DNA from: an uncultured Prevotella sp.
GTDB lineage: Bacteria > Bacteroidota > Bacteroidia > Bacteroidales > Bacteroidaceae
Length of the DNA stretch: 51,302 nucleotides
Reading direction: 5' to 3'
NCBI GenBank assembly: GCA_902495455.1
Contig: CABUXJ010000020.1
Location: 1-51,302, forward strand
Shown: piece after piece, positions 16,793 through 25,807 of the stretch
How the letters are laid out: each line of letters opens with the position of its first letter
Position numbering within the stretch: position 1 is the stretch's first letter
Program-made: the position numbers and the translations under genes
The notes under the pieces: generated by a model
Database searches by the model: none
Told to the model about the DNA's origin: nothing
The model's input: the letters and a program-made list of their open reading frames with translations, nothing else

Positions 16793-18046
16793 TCATTCCA
16801 ACCCATATTGCTTTATCCTGCGATAGAGCGTGCGGTCCGAGATGCCAAGTTCTTGTGCCGCCTTCTTTCTGTTTCCGCCGTTTCGTTCCAGCGCCTTTTC
16901 CAGCATTTGGCGGCTCAGGTCGTTGAGATTGAGACATTCCGACTCGCGTTCCGGCTCTACATGTTCCTCTGCGATGGCGTCTTCGGCCTGTTGTTTCTGC
17001 TGTGGTGATGAGATGTAGATTTGTTGTGTCGGCATGGAGGCCGGTGCTGTTGGCATAGTTCCGACTCCATTGTCTGTTCCTGCCATTGTCGTATTGCCTT
17101 GAGCATCTTCAATCTGTTTTTTCAGCATGTTGACGTTGCGACGCAATTCGTTGACGTTGCCACGCAGTTCAAACAGAATTTTGTATAGTATTTCGCGCTC
17201 GTTCTCAAAGCTGTGGTCGCTACCTTTGCTTATCGTTGCCAACTGTGTGCTCTCCTGATCCTGTGGAATGAAGTGAGCGAGGACTTGTGGCGTAATCTGC
17301 CGTTCGGTGCTGAGTATGGATATCTGCTCAGTGATGTTCTTCAGCTGGCGCACATTCCCCGGCCATTTGTATTTCATGAGGATCTGTTTCGCCTCGTCCG
17401 TCAGTACGACTTTCTCCATCCGGTATTTTTCGGCCATCTGCATGGCAAAGAGGCGGAAGAGCAACACGATGTCATCTCCGCGGTCGCGTAGCGGTGGCAT
17501 CTGTATCGGTATGGAGTTGAGGCGATAGTATAGGTCTTCGCGGAAACGGCTTTCGCTGATGGCCTTGCGTATATTGACATTTGTGGCGGCCACAATCCTC
17601 ACGTCGGTCCGTTTCACTTCCGTTGCTCCAACGGGGATATATTCACCCGTTTCGAGCACGCGCAGCAGCCGGGCCTGTGTTGCCAAAGGCAGCTCGCCCA
17701 CCTCGTCAAGGAAGAGTGTTCCCTTGTTTGCCACGCCGAAATAGCCGGGACTGTCGTTGATGGCTCCCGTGAAAGAGCCCTTCACGTGCCCGAACAACTC
17801 GCTGTCGATGGTGCCTTCGGGAATGGAACCGCAGTTGATGGCAAAATATTTCTCCCGTCGGCGTGGCGAATTGTCATGAATGACGCGCGGGATAATCTCT
17901 TTTCCCACGCCGCTCTCACCCACGATGAGCACACTGAGGTCGGTCGGCGCCACTTGGAGAGCGACGTCAAGGACATGGTTCAGTGCATCGCAGTTGCCCA
18001 CGATATTGTACCGTTGTTTTATGGTCTGCAGTTCGGATGCCTTCAT
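16793..18046 (-). CDS. sigma-54-dependent transcriptional activator, no receiver domain
   Basis: 417 residues. The AAA+ domain occupies about 15-250: Walker A GESGVGKE, the sigma-54 contact loop as GSFTGA (consensus GAFTGA), Walker B GTLFLDEVGEL and the arginine-finger region FREDLYYRLN. The C-terminus is a Fis-type helix-turn-helix (ALERNGGNRKKAAQELGISDRTLYRRI). The protein starts straight at the AAA+ domain, so phosphorylation of a receiver is not the input; a linker with heptad character (about 270-345) may serve instead. It activates transcription with RpoN. It opens the lptE-secG operon and may link envelope status to it, which is inference. Confidence 0.92.
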   Translation of the reverse strand: MKASELQTIKQRYNIVGNCDALNHVLDVALQVAPTDLSVLIVGESGVGKEIIPRVIHDNSPRRREKYFAINCGSIPEGTIDSELFGHVKGSFTGAINDSPGYFGVANKGTLFLDEVGELPLATQARLLRVLETGEYIPVGATEVKRTDVRIVAATNVNIRKAISESRFREDLYYRLNSIPIQMPPLRDRGDDIVLLFRLFAMQMAEKYRMEKVVLTDEAKQILMKYKWPGNVRQLKNITEQISILSTERQITPQVLAHFIPQDQESTQLATISKGSDHSFENEREILYKILFELRGNVNELRRNVNMLKKQIEDAQGNTTMAGTDNGVGTMPTAPASMPTQQIYISSPQQKQQAEDAIAEEHVEPERESECLNLNDLSRQMLEKALERNGGNRKKAAQELGISDRTLYRRIKQYGLE

Positions 18047-18325
18047 TTAGCTGACAAAATTACACAATTTATTCGACATCACGACTATTTGGCATGCTTT
18101 TTTTGATGTTTTGACTATTGGGAACACGGTTTTTAAGAACAGAGCGTCAGATAAACGCCTTCAATATGTCTCGGACCATTTTTCCGCTCAATGCCCGCTT
18201 CATGCGGTCAGACACGGCCGCACTCAACCCGGCGTGGGCTGTCTTGTCTGCTGTCGTGGAGACACGTCTCACGTAGGCAGCTTTTGTCTTAAGGCATATA
18301 AGTATGTTGCAACAATTAGTTTATA
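18047..18325. other. intergenic region upstream of the sigma-54 activator
   Basis: No gene is convincing here. On minus, TAATTTTG at 18055-18062 resembles a -7 element for the activator but has no clear -33 partner and would give an almost leaderless mRNA. A plus-strand frame of about 84 codons (18111-18365) runs into the hairpin at 18326 and has no recognisable content. Confidence 0.4.
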
Positions 18326-18395
18326 TTTTGAACACAGAGACACGGAGACACAGAGGACAATATAACTCTGTGTCTCCGTGTCTCTGTGTTCAAAA
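18326..18395. repeat. long perfect hairpin, copy 1
   Basis: A perfect 30-bp inverted repeat (18326-18355 with 18366-18395) has a 10-nt loop. The inner 26 bp of each arm, built from ACACAGAGACACGGAGACAC, is identical to the hairpin at 36947-37025. The outer four base pairs differ between copies but still pair. It lies between divergent genes, so it is not a terminator for either. Confidence 0.9.
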
Positions 18396-18540
18396 AACGT
18401 GCGGCTATGACTGAAAGATTAAAGTGCTCAAAATAGAACCTGTTATAGCGTAAAATAGTGGCCGTCTCCGTTGTAGAGGCAGGGTTGCCGTCTGTTTTGA
18501 TAAATGTATTTGCACTCTCAAAGCCGTAATGTCATAAAAA

Positions 18541-19085
18541 TTCCGAATTTAGGGCCGTTTTTTAGGGGTACTTTTTGAAATTTTCCCGTCGTGTCTCCAA
18601 ATTTTCAAATCCTGCGAAGGTTATTTTTGTCACTATTTTTCGACGAAAAAGCAGTGTGTTTTTCAATACACTGATACATAGGCACTTATACTCAGCTGCT
18701 CTTCCCGGCTTCTCCAAAAAGGGAGATTCGTGCTCCCCGTAAGGCCCTTACGGCTCTGCAACGGGGCCGCCGTTGCGTTGCAAGGAGGCCGCCGTTGCAT
18801 CATGACGGGCACGCCGTTGCAACCCAATAAGGGCCCCGTTGATCGGAAACGGTCGCTTTTTGGTGGTCGGACGGCGATGCAAAAACGGCGAACTTTTTCG
18901 TTTTTTTGAGTCCCGTAAGGCCCTCCCGGGGTGTCGACGGCTGCCAATCGTGTCCGTCACCGCATGTCCGACGGATGCAAGGAGGCCCCCGCGGCTGTCG
19001 AAAAGGCCTCGGAACGACGCTGAACGGAGATTTTTCCGTACACGATTTTGTAAGAAAAAACGATACCCTCGAGGTGTGACGCACG
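18541..19085 (+). repeat. ~545-bp dispersed intergenic element, copy B
   Basis: The head (18541-18650) aligns without gaps to 44323-44432; by hand count 83 of 110 positions match. The GC-rich core (18734-18845 and parts of 18910-19020) contains about 22-bp imperfect palindromes such as CCGTAAGGCCCTTACGG and GCAACGGGGCCGCCGTTGC. The tail (19021-19085) contains ATTTTGTAAGAAAAAA. Minus-strand frames through the core translate repeat words only. It ends about 110 bases before the promoter of the lipoprotein gene. Confidence 0.65.
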
Positions 19086-19193
19086 TATGGAATTAGCCGA
19101 AATGCCTTGTGCCGCAATCGCAATGTGCTAAATCCGGTGAAGAAAATGTCGTTTTTTGCGACTCTGTTTGTGTGTGGTCTTATGTTTTTGTCG

Positions 19194-19201
19194 TATATTT
19201 G
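19194..19201 (+). promoter_or_regulatory. -7 element upstream of lipoprotein gene
   Basis: TATATTTG matches TAnnTTTG. The nearest TTTG (19167-19170) is 23 bases upstream, slightly long, so the -33 is uncertain. The predicted leader is about 70 bases. Confidence 0.5.
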
Positions 19202-19276
19202 CAATTGTCAATACAGGAAGTTGACAACTTTAAGGTCAAATACATATCAAAACAATAAGCAATAACGGACAAGAAT

Positions 19277-19792
19277 ATGAAACGATTCTGCAACTATCTG
19301 ACATTCGTCGTGATGCTCATGGCGACGGCTGTCTCAATGACATCATGTGATGACGATGACGCCGACCAGGCGTATGACATGAACGGAATATGGCAAGGGA
19401 TTATCCAAGGAAGCTATTATGTGGACCGTTTTCACAACAACGACTACGATACCGAAATACAGTTTGTGCAGGAAGGCGTTTTCGCTCACGGTGGCTACGG
19501 CTTGGAGACAGACTATCCGCATGATCGCCACAAACCGTTCGTTCAGGTGGGATTCGACTGGACCGTGCGCGACGGAAAGATCTATCTTGAATATGACGAC
19601 GGCTATCGTGTGATCATACGCGATTATGAGTTGTACAGTGTCGGTCGCAGCGCCCATTTCCGCGGCTATTTCGACAACTACGATACGGGCGAGACGATGG
19701 CCTCGTTTGACCTCGTCAAAATCAGCGATGCGACAGATCTGAGCTACGCGAAGAAGCACAGGACCGACTTCTCTGCCGAGGAGGAAGAGTAG
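19277..19792 (+). CDS. secreted lipoprotein of unknown function
   Basis: 171 residues. The signal peptide MKRFCNYLTFVVMLMATAVS is followed by a lipobox MTSC and an acidic CDDDDAD stretch. In Bacteroidetes, acidic residues just after the lipid-modified Cys can act as a surface-export signal. The mature part starts with MNGIWQGIIQG and alternates Tyr, Asp and hydrophobic residues in a beta-rich pattern reminiscent of small lipocalin-like proteins, but I do not recognise the family. The C-terminus is acidic (SAEEEE). It is monocistronic or leads into the phosphatase 120 bases downstream. Confidence 0.8.
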   Translation: MKRFCNYLTFVVMLMATAVSMTSCDDDDADQAYDMNGIWQGIIQGSYYVDRFHNNDYDTEIQFVQEGVFAHGGYGLETDYPHDRHKPFVQVGFDWTVRDGKIYLEYDDGYRVIIRDYELYSVGRSAHFRGYFDNYDTGETMASFDLVKISDATDLSYAKKHRTDFSAEEEE

Positions 19793-19880
19793 GAAAAGTA
19801 GGAGGGAGTATCAAAATGGCTACAAGTCGCTTCCTTTGCATTTTGATACATCCTCGTGTCCGATTTTCGGACGGAACATG

Positions 19881-19888
19881 TATCTTTG
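19881..19888 (+). promoter_or_regulatory. -7 element upstream of phosphatase gene
   Basis: TATCTTTG, 25 bases before the ATG, fits the consensus; no convincing -33 is seen at the right distance. Confidence 0.5.
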
Positions 19889-19912
19889 AAAAGTGATTGA
19901 ATACGGACAAAT

Positions 19913-20440
19913 ATGAAAGAAGAAAACATTAAGCAGGACATGCGAACGTCGGTGTTGTTCATTTGCCTCGGCAACATCTGCCGTTCGCCGGCGGCCGAGG
20001 GCATCATGCGCCACTTGGTCCACGAGCGGATGTTGGACGACTACATCGAAATCGACTCCGCAGGCATCGGCCCGTGGCACGCGGGTGAACTGCCCGACCT
20101 TCGCATGCGCAGCCACGGGGCAGCCCACGGATATGACTTCTGCAGCCGCGCGCGGCAGATATGCCGTGAGGATATGGACAGTTTTGACATCATCGTCGTG
20201 ATGGACAGCGAAAACCGTCATGACGTCATGGCTCTGGCCCGTACGGACGATCAGCGCCGCAAGGTGAGGATGATGACGGACTTCTGCCGTCGGCACGACG
20301 GACACACCGAGGTGCCGGACCCTTATTACGGCGGCGACCGCGGATTTGAGCTGGTCATCGAACTGCTGGAAGATGCCTGTGAGGGACTGCTGGACCACAT
20401 CGTCCGCACCCGCGGACCGGAGTGGGCGGCATACGTGTGA
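19913..20440 (+). CDS. low-molecular-weight protein-tyrosine phosphatase
   Basis: 175 residues. The catalytic P-loop CLGNICRS (Cys18, Arg24) lies near the N-terminus and the general acid Asp136 in the PDPYYGG motif, the full signature of the family. It hydrolyses phosphotyrosine in the cytoplasm. In capsule systems such enzymes (Wzb) reset the tyrosine kinase of polysaccharide export, and a polysaccharide operon ends 6 kb away, but no BY-kinase is in the window. The N-terminus is about 10 residues longer than usual, so a later ATG (residue 10) may be the start. Confidence 0.93.
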   Translation: MKEENIKQDMRTSVLFICLGNICRSPAAEGIMRHLVHERMLDDYIEIDSAGIGPWHAGELPDLRMRSHGAAHGYDFCSRARQICREDMDSFDIIVVMDSENRHDVMALARTDDQRRKVRMMTDFCRRHDGHTEVPDPYYGGDRGFELVIELLEDACEGLLDHIVRTRGPEWAAYV

Positions 20441-20517
20441 CTTTCCGGGATAGCAATAGATGTGATTTTGGTAACTTAATCCGTAATAAAGATAATGTCG
20501 TTTCTGTCGGTTTGCAC

Positions 20518-20525
20518 TAATTTTG
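20518..20525 (+). promoter_or_regulatory. -7 element upstream of tat operon
   Basis: TAATTTTG fits TAnnTTTG and lies 65 bases before tatA. A -33 element is not obvious. Confidence 0.5.
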
Positions 20526-20589
20526 CAACCGATGAACCGGCTGACGGTGGAATATTGACAGCGTAATATAAATAAAGGAGAATAAGATT

Positions 20590-20793
20590 ATGTTTGGACT
20601 TGGAATACAAGAGATACTCGTCATCGCGCTTATCATACTGCTGCTTTTCGGCGGCAAGAAGATACCAGAACTGATGAACGGACTCGGCAAAGGTGTCAAA
20701 AGCTTTAAGGACGGTATGAGCGGACTGGGCGAAGACACCTCGGCTGACGACAAGAAGAAGGAGGCCGGTAACGACGGACCGGTGAAGGAATGA
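20590..20793 (+). CDS. tatA: twin-arginine translocase subunit TatA
   Basis: 67 residues. The single N-terminal helix (IQEILVIALIILLLFGG), the FGGKKIPELMNGLGKGVKSF hinge with its amphipathic helix, and a charged tail define TatA/E. TatA oligomers form the pore for folded proteins. There is no separate tatB here, as in other minimal Tat systems. Its end overlaps tatC as ATGA, so the two are translationally coupled. Confidence 0.95.
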   Translation: MFGLGIQEILVIALIILLLFGGKKIPELMNGLGKGVKSFKDGMSGLGEDTSADDKKKEAGNDGPVKE

Positions 20794-21569
20794 GCGTCGG
20801 AGAGGGTGGCGTGGCCACTTTCTGGGACCATCTGGACGAGCTGAGGGCCTGCCTGATACGCATCATCGTCATCACGGTCGTCATGGCGGCAGTGGCTTTC
20901 TGCATGAAGGACGCGCTGTTTGCCGTTGTGCTCGCGCCGCGTGAGGGCAGTTTTGTGACCTACCGCCTGCTCGGCACGGAGCCGTTTGCGCTCCATCTGA
21001 TGAACACGGGGCTGACCGAGCAGTTCATGATCCACATGAAGACAGCTCTCTATGCCGGTCTGCTGATGGCCTCGCCCTACGTGCTGTACGTGCTGTTCGG
21101 TTTCATCTCGCCGGCCCTCTATGCTGACGAGCGCCGATATGCCGTACGCGTCACGTTGAGTTCCTACGTGATGTTCATGGCCGGGACGCTGCTCAACTAT
21201 TTCCTGATATTCCCCCTGACCGTCCGTTTCCTGGGCACATATCAGGTGAGCCCCGACGTCGACAACATGCTCACGATACAGTCGTACATAGACACTCTAA
21301 TAACGATGTGTCTCGTGATGGGAGTCGTCTTTGAACTGCCCGTCGTCAGTTGGCTGCTGGCCCGCATGGGACTCGTCGATGGAGAGCTGATGGCGCGCTA
21401 CCGGCGTCATGCCATCGTGGCCATACTCATCGTGGCCGCCATCATAACGCCTACGACAGACATATTTACGCTGTTCGTCGTCTCGCTGCCGATATGGCTG
21501 CTCTACGAGTTGAGCATAGTCATAGTGAGGATGACAGGCAGAAAGAAGAAACAAACAACAAACAGATAA
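20790..21569 (+). CDS. tatC: twin-arginine translocase subunit TatC
   Basis: 259 residues with six membrane segments. The N-terminus has FWDHLDELRACLIRI, the TatC signature that helps bind the RR signal, and LLMASPYVLYVLFGFISPAL matches the second conserved block. TatC recognises twin-arginine signals and recruits TatA. The next two genes encode iron-sulfur proteins with Tat-type signals, so this operon pairs the translocase with likely substrates. Confidence 0.95.
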   Translation: MSVGEGGVATFWDHLDELRACLIRIIVITVVMAAVAFCMKDALFAVVLAPREGSFVTYRLLGTEPFALHLMNTGLTEQFMIHMKTALYAGLLMASPYVLYVLFGFISPALYADERRYAVRVTLSSYVMFMAGTLLNYFLIFPLTVRFLGTYQVSPDVDNMLTIQSYIDTLITMCLVMGVVFELPVVSWLLARMGLVDGELMARYRRHAIVAILIVAAIITPTTDIFTLFVVSLPIWLLYELSIVIVRMTGRKKKQTTNR

Positions 21570-21572
21570 GTC

Positions 21573-23072
21573 ATGTTAAGAAAGATCAGAACCGTACTTG
21601 CAGTGGTGTTCTTTGCGGGCATCACGTTGCTCTTCCTCGACTTCACGGGCACTTTGCACCGCTGGCTCCATTGGATGGCGCACTTTCAGCTGGTGCCGGC
21701 CCTGCTCACCAACACGGCCATCGTGGCCATTCCGCTGTTGCTGACCCTCGCCTTCGGCCGCATCTACTGTTCCGTGATATGCCCGTTGGGTGTGTTTCAG
21801 GACATCGTGGCTTGGCTGCACAATCACGGCCGCAAGCGTCCCTATAACTATTCAAGGGCAAAGACGTGGCTGCGGTGGAGCGTGCTGGGCGTGATGGTGG
21901 CCGCTTTTGTGGCCGGCATAGGGTCGCTTGTGGCCTTGCTCGAACCGTATAGCGCCTACGGACGTATGGCCGCGACACTGCTGCAGCCGCTTTGGCAGAT
22001 GGGAAACAACGTCTTGGCAGCAATCGCCGAGCGCGTGGACAGCTACGCTTTCTATTCGGTCGATGTGTGGGTGAAGAGCCTGCCTACGCTCATTGTCGCC
22101 GCCGCCACCTTTATTATAATATGTGTGTTGGCTTGGCGCGGCGGCCGGACCTATTGCAATACGATATGTCCCGTCGGCACGTTGCTCGGCGCTGTGTCGC
22201 GCGTGTCGTGGCTGAAGGTGCACATCGACACAAACCTTTGCCGCAACTGCGGTTCGTGTGCGCGCTACTGCAAGGCGTCGTGTATCGACGTCAAGACGCA
22301 CTCCATCGACCCGACACGCTGCGTGGTGTGTGGCGACTGTATCGGCAAGTGCAGTTTCGGAGCCATATCCTACGGTCATCGGCCGGCCCTAAAGTCCGCT
22401 CCGAAGGGTGGGGCAGACGAAAGCAATGTCTCTGCCGCAACTCCGGACCTCACGAAACGCTCGTTTCTGCTCGCTACGGCGATGGCGACAACTGCCGCTA
22501 TGGCTCAGGAGAAGAAGAAGGTGGACGGCGGACTGGCCAAAATAGAGGATAAGGTGGCGCCCGAACGTCACACGCCGCTGACCCCTCCGGGCTCGCTGAG
22601 CGCACGCAATCTCGCCACCCGTTGCACCGGATGTCAGCTTTGTGTGTCGAAATGTCCGAACGGAGTGCTTCGTCCGTCGACGGAGTTGACCAAACTGATG
22701 CAACCGGTGATGTCCTACGAGATCGGCTACTGCCGCCCGGAGTGTACGGCTTGCTCGGAAGTCTGTCCTACGGGAGCAATCCGTCACATAGCCAAGGAGG
22801 ACAAGTCGGCCATCCAGATCGGCCATGCCGTGTGGGTGAAGAAGAACTGTCTGCCGCTGACGGACGGCGTCTCGTGCGGCAACTGTGCCCGCCACTGCCC
22901 CACGGGAGCCATCGAGATGGTGTCGTCGGTGGCTGGCGACGACACGTCTCCGCGCATCCCGGTCATCAACGAGGCTCGTTGCATCGGATGCGGAGCCTGC
23001 GAGAATCTCTGTCCGGCACGCCCGTTCTCAGCCATTTACGTCGAAGGTCATGAGGTGCATAGGACCATTTGA
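21573..23072 (+). CDS. membrane polyferredoxin, NapH/NapG-like fusion
   Basis: 499 residues. Residues 1-210 contain four or five membrane helices and two CxxxCP motifs (66-71, 195-200), as in NapH/MauN-type proteins. Two cytoplasmic 4Fe-4S clusters follow (223-237, 250-260). Residues 294-311 (TKRSFLLATAMATTAAMA) look like an internal Tat-type signal/anchor with Lys-Arg in place of Arg-Arg. The C-terminal part (351-480) has further 4Fe-4S motifs, as in NapG. It would pass electrons from the quinone pool across the membrane to a periplasmic partner, probably the reductase encoded next. It starts three bases after tatC. Confidence 0.88.
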   Translation: MLRKIRTVLAVVFFAGITLLFLDFTGTLHRWLHWMAHFQLVPALLTNTAIVAIPLLLTLAFGRIYCSVICPLGVFQDIVAWLHNHGRKRPYNYSRAKTWLRWSVLGVMVAAFVAGIGSLVALLEPYSAYGRMAATLLQPLWQMGNNVLAAIAERVDSYAFYSVDVWVKSLPTLIVAAATFIIICVLAWRGGRTYCNTICPVGTLLGAVSRVSWLKVHIDTNLCRNCGSCARYCKASCIDVKTHSIDPTRCVVCGDCIGKCSFGAISYGHRPALKSAPKGGADESNVSAATPDLTKRSFLLATAMATTAAMAQEKKKVDGGLAKIEDKVAPERHTPLTPPGSLSARNLATRCTGCQLCVSKCPNGVLRPSTELTKLMQPVMSYEIGYCRPECTACSEVCPTGAIRHIAKEDKSAIQIGHAVWVKKNCLPLTDGVSCGNCARHCPTGAIEMVSSVAGDDTSPRIPVINEARCIGCGACENLCPARPFSAIYVEGHEVHRTI

Positions 23073-23110
23073 CGGACCAAAGAGTTATAACAATCCAATC
23101 ATTACAGTCT

Positions 23111-24520
23111 ATGAGCAACAATAAAGATATGACACGGCGTCGGTTTCTCCAGCTCTTCGGAGCGGGAACGATGGCCACAGCCGCAGCTCTCACGGGGTGC
23201 AAGAACGACCGCAAGGACGGAGTGGCGGATGATTACAGCAGTCAGACAGAGCCGCCGATGGGCAAGATGACCTATCGGAAGAACCCTAAGACGGGAGAGA
23301 AGGTGTCTCTCCTGGGTTACGGCATGATGCGCCTGCCTACCGACGACGACGGCGCCGCACGCGAGAGCGAGGCCCCGATAGCACAGGAGACGGTCAACCG
23401 GCTTGTCGACTACGCCATCGAGCATGGCGTCAACTACTTCGACACGTCTCCCGCCTACTGCAAAGGCTTGTCGGAACGGTCGACGGGTATCGCGCTCAGC
23501 CGCCACAAGCGGGACAGCTATTATGTGGCGACAAAACTCTCCAACTTCAGTCCGGAGACATGGTCGCACGAGGAGTCCGTCAAGATGTATCGCACGTCGT
23601 TCAAGGAGTTGCAGGTCGACTATATAGACTACTATCTGCTCCACGGCATCGGCATGGGTGGAATGGACGCACTTCGCGGCCGCTATCTCGACAACGGCAT
23701 ACTCGACTTTCTCGTAGAGGAGCGACAGGCCGGCCGGATACGCAATCTTGGTTTCTCATATCATGGTGATGTCGCCGTGTTCGACTATCTGCTGTCTCAG
23801 CACGACAAATACAAGTGGGACTTCGTACAGATTGAACTCAACTATCTGGATTGGGAATATGCTGACGAGATAAATCCGCGGAACACTGACGCGGTCTATC
23901 TCTACGGCGAACTGCACAAGCGCGGAATACCGGCCATCATCATGGAACCGCTCCTTGGCGGCCGTCTGGCCAACATCCCGCAGTATCTGGCGGTGGAGAT
24001 GAAGCGCCGCCGTCCGGAAAAGAGTGTCGCCTCATGGGCTTTCCGCTATGCCGGCACACCTGACGGAGTGCTCACGGTCTTGTCGGGAATGACCTATATG
24101 GAGCATCTGAAGGACAATCTGCTGTCTTATTGCCCGTTGGAGCCTGTCAGCAAGGAGGAGAGTGACTTCCTCCATGACGTGGCCGAAAAGATTGTAGGGT
24201 TGGAGACGATACCCTGCAACGACTGTAAGTATTGTATGCCGTGTCCATACGGAGTCGACATACCTGCCATATTCGTCCACTACAACAAGTGCAAGAACGA
24301 GGGACGGCTGCCACGCAACGCCAAAGACGAGGAGTACGGACGTCTCCGCCGGGATTATCTGATCGGTTTGGACCGCAGTGTGCCGCGTCTGCGACAGGCT
24401 GCTCATTGCATCGGATGTGGACAGTGTGAGCCCCATTGCCCGCAGAACATACGCATCCCGCACGAACTTCGCATCATAGACAAGTATGTGGAACGTCTGC
24501 GGCAGGGTTTGGAGGAATAG
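23111..24520 (+). CDS. Tat-exported aldo/keto reductase with C-terminal 4Fe-4S domain
   Basis: 469 residues from the ATG at 23111; the frame is open to a TTG at 23069, but that overlaps the previous gene. The start reads MSNNKDMTRRRFLQLFGAG and continues into ATAAALTGC, a twin-arginine signal ending in a lipobox, so the product is probably a Tat-exported lipoprotein. Residues about 55-330 form an aldo/keto reductase barrel (LLGYGMMRLP, VNYFDTSPAY). The C-terminus holds two Cys clusters (CNDCKYCMPCP, CIGCGQCEPHCP). The electron source is likely the polyferredoxin next door. The substrate is unknown. Confidence 0.88.
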   Translation: MSNNKDMTRRRFLQLFGAGTMATAAALTGCKNDRKDGVADDYSSQTEPPMGKMTYRKNPKTGEKVSLLGYGMMRLPTDDDGAARESEAPIAQETVNRLVDYAIEHGVNYFDTSPAYCKGLSERSTGIALSRHKRDSYYVATKLSNFSPETWSHEESVKMYRTSFKELQVDYIDYYLLHGIGMGGMDALRGRYLDNGILDFLVEERQAGRIRNLGFSYHGDVAVFDYLLSQHDKYKWDFVQIELNYLDWEYADEINPRNTDAVYLYGELHKRGIPAIIMEPLLGGRLANIPQYLAVEMKRRRPEKSVASWAFRYAGTPDGVLTVLSGMTYMEHLKDNLLSYCPLEPVSKEESDFLHDVAEKIVGLETIPCNDCKYCMPCPYGVDIPAIFVHYNKCKNEGRLPRNAKDEEYGRLRRDYLIGLDRSVPRLRQAAHCIGCGQCEPHCPQNIRIPHELRIIDKYVERLRQGLEE

Positions 24521-24569
24521 CACGGAAGATGCTTCTGAGGAAAAAGAAAGATACGTTTGACCGATATTT

Positions 24570-25001
24570 ATGATGGAAAAACTGATTGAAAGATTGCATG
24601 CCGAACAGTGTTCGTGCGTCATCTCCAATGGTGACAGCGTGAGGTCATTCCACCGTCGCGGCATCATGGATTTGTTTCTCGTGCTCAAGAATGAGCCGTC
24701 GCTGCTCCGTGGTGCTCTTGTCGCAGACAAGGTGGTCGGCAAAGCCGCTGCCGCGCTGATGGTTCTCGGTGGTGTGAGTCGTGTTTATGCTGACCTTATC
24801 AGTGCTCCGGCCGTCGCTTTGCTTCAGCAGCATGACATTCCGGTCAGCTATTCGACCGTTGCCGACCATATCATCAACCGCGCAGGAACGGACTGGTGTC
24901 CGATGGAGAAGCTGAGCCGGGACGAACACGACCCAGAGGTGATAAGGCGGAAGGTCGAAGACTTCTTGCGTGGCCGGACCGCGACAAGTTGCAGCATCTG
25001 A
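24570..25001 (+). CDS. DUF1893 protein
   Basis: 143 residues. It reads MMEKLIERLHAEQCSCVISN, then SFHRRGIMDLFLVLKNEPSL and ADKVVGKAAAALMVLGGV, the pattern of DUF1893, a small cytidine-deaminase-like fold family. The catalytic role has not been established as far as I know. No signal peptide or membrane helix. It follows the reductase gene by 49 bases and may be part of the same transcript or of the ECF gene downstream. Confidence 0.8.
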   Translation: MMEKLIERLHAEQCSCVISNGDSVRSFHRRGIMDLFLVLKNEPSLLRGALVADKVVGKAAAALMVLGGVSRVYADLISAPAVALLQQHDIPVSYSTVADHIINRAGTDWCPMEKLSRDEHDPEVIRRKVEDFLRGRTATSCSI

Positions 25002-25143
25002 GTGGATACATGCAGACAGCAGGGCGGCCGGGCGGTATTGCGATGGCCACGGCATGGTTTTTCAATAATAGCGTCGTCGTTTTTCAATAGCCACGGCACT
25101 GTCTTGAAAGAATAATAACTTTAAAAAGAAAACAAAAGAGATA

Positions 25144-25653
25144 ATGGAAACAACCGTAAGACTGTACTCACCGACTTATCGCGAGGTAAGAACATACATC
25201 ATCGCGACACTTTTTATCGCCGGAAATATCATCCTGCCGCAGCTGTGTCACACCATTCCGCAAGGCGGACTGATATTTTTACCGATCTACTTCTTCACCC
25301 TTGTCGGTGCCTGTAAGTACGGATGGCAGGTCGGATTGCTCACCGCATTGCTGTCACCGTTGGTCAACCACGTTTTGTTCGGCATGCCGCCGGCCCACGC
25401 CCTGCTTCCCATCACGGTCAAGTCGGTCGTTCTGGCGCTTTCGGCCGCGTTGATTGCACGTCGCCAAGGTACGGTAACGCTGCTTTCCGTGGCAGCCGCA
25501 GTTGTCGCTTATCAGACTGTCGGTTCGCTGTTTGAGTTGGCGTTGACCGGCAGCTACGCCGCTGCGATACAGGACGTACGCCTCGGTCTGCCCGGCATAG
25601 TGATACAGATCTTTGGCGGTTATGCCGTCCTGCGTTGGCTTTTGCGGGCTTAG
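25144..25653 (+). CDS. ECF transporter S component-like membrane protein
   Basis: 169 residues with five or six membrane segments. The small size, the hydrophobic pattern and blocks such as LPIYFFTLVGACKYGWQVGL and LPITVKSVVLALSAALIARR match substrate-binding S subunits of energy-coupling-factor vitamin transporters. The T and A subunits are not in the window. The ligand cannot be told from sequence. It ends before a strong bidirectional hairpin. Confidence 0.75.
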   Translation: METTVRLYSPTYREVRTYIIATLFIAGNIILPQLCHTIPQGGLIFLPIYFFTLVGACKYGWQVGLLTALLSPLVNHVLFGMPPAHALLPITVKSVVLALSAALIARRQGTVTLLSVAAAVVAYQTVGSLFELALTGSYAAAIQDVRLGLPGIVIQIFGGYAVLRWLLRA

Positions 25654-25708
25654 CGGGAAATCTGTGTGGCGTTAAACAAGCCCAGCGACGTCTTCGTATT
25701 GGTTTATA

Positions 25709-25754
25709 ACGAAAGTCCCGGAATGTCCATATCGTGACATTCCGGGACTTTCGT
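25709..25754. terminator. bidirectional intrinsic terminator
   Basis: A perfect 19-bp stem (25709-25727 with 25736-25754) and an 8-nt loop sit between convergent genes ending at 25653 and 25808. Confidence 0.85.
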
Positions 25755-25807
25755 GTTTGTTATGGTGTGCTTGTCGGATAGCGACAGCATTTTCCTTTCT
25801 GTCGTTT

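Noticed and set aside
18055..18062. TAATTTTG on minus as the promoter of the sigma-54 activator
   Set aside because: No -33 partner, and the start site would fall almost on the ATG; left as unresolved.
18663..19204. Minus-strand frames of 70-134 codons in element B
   Set aside because: Composition follows the palindromic words (QRGP- and NATAAPL-like strings), and no conserved protein features are seen.
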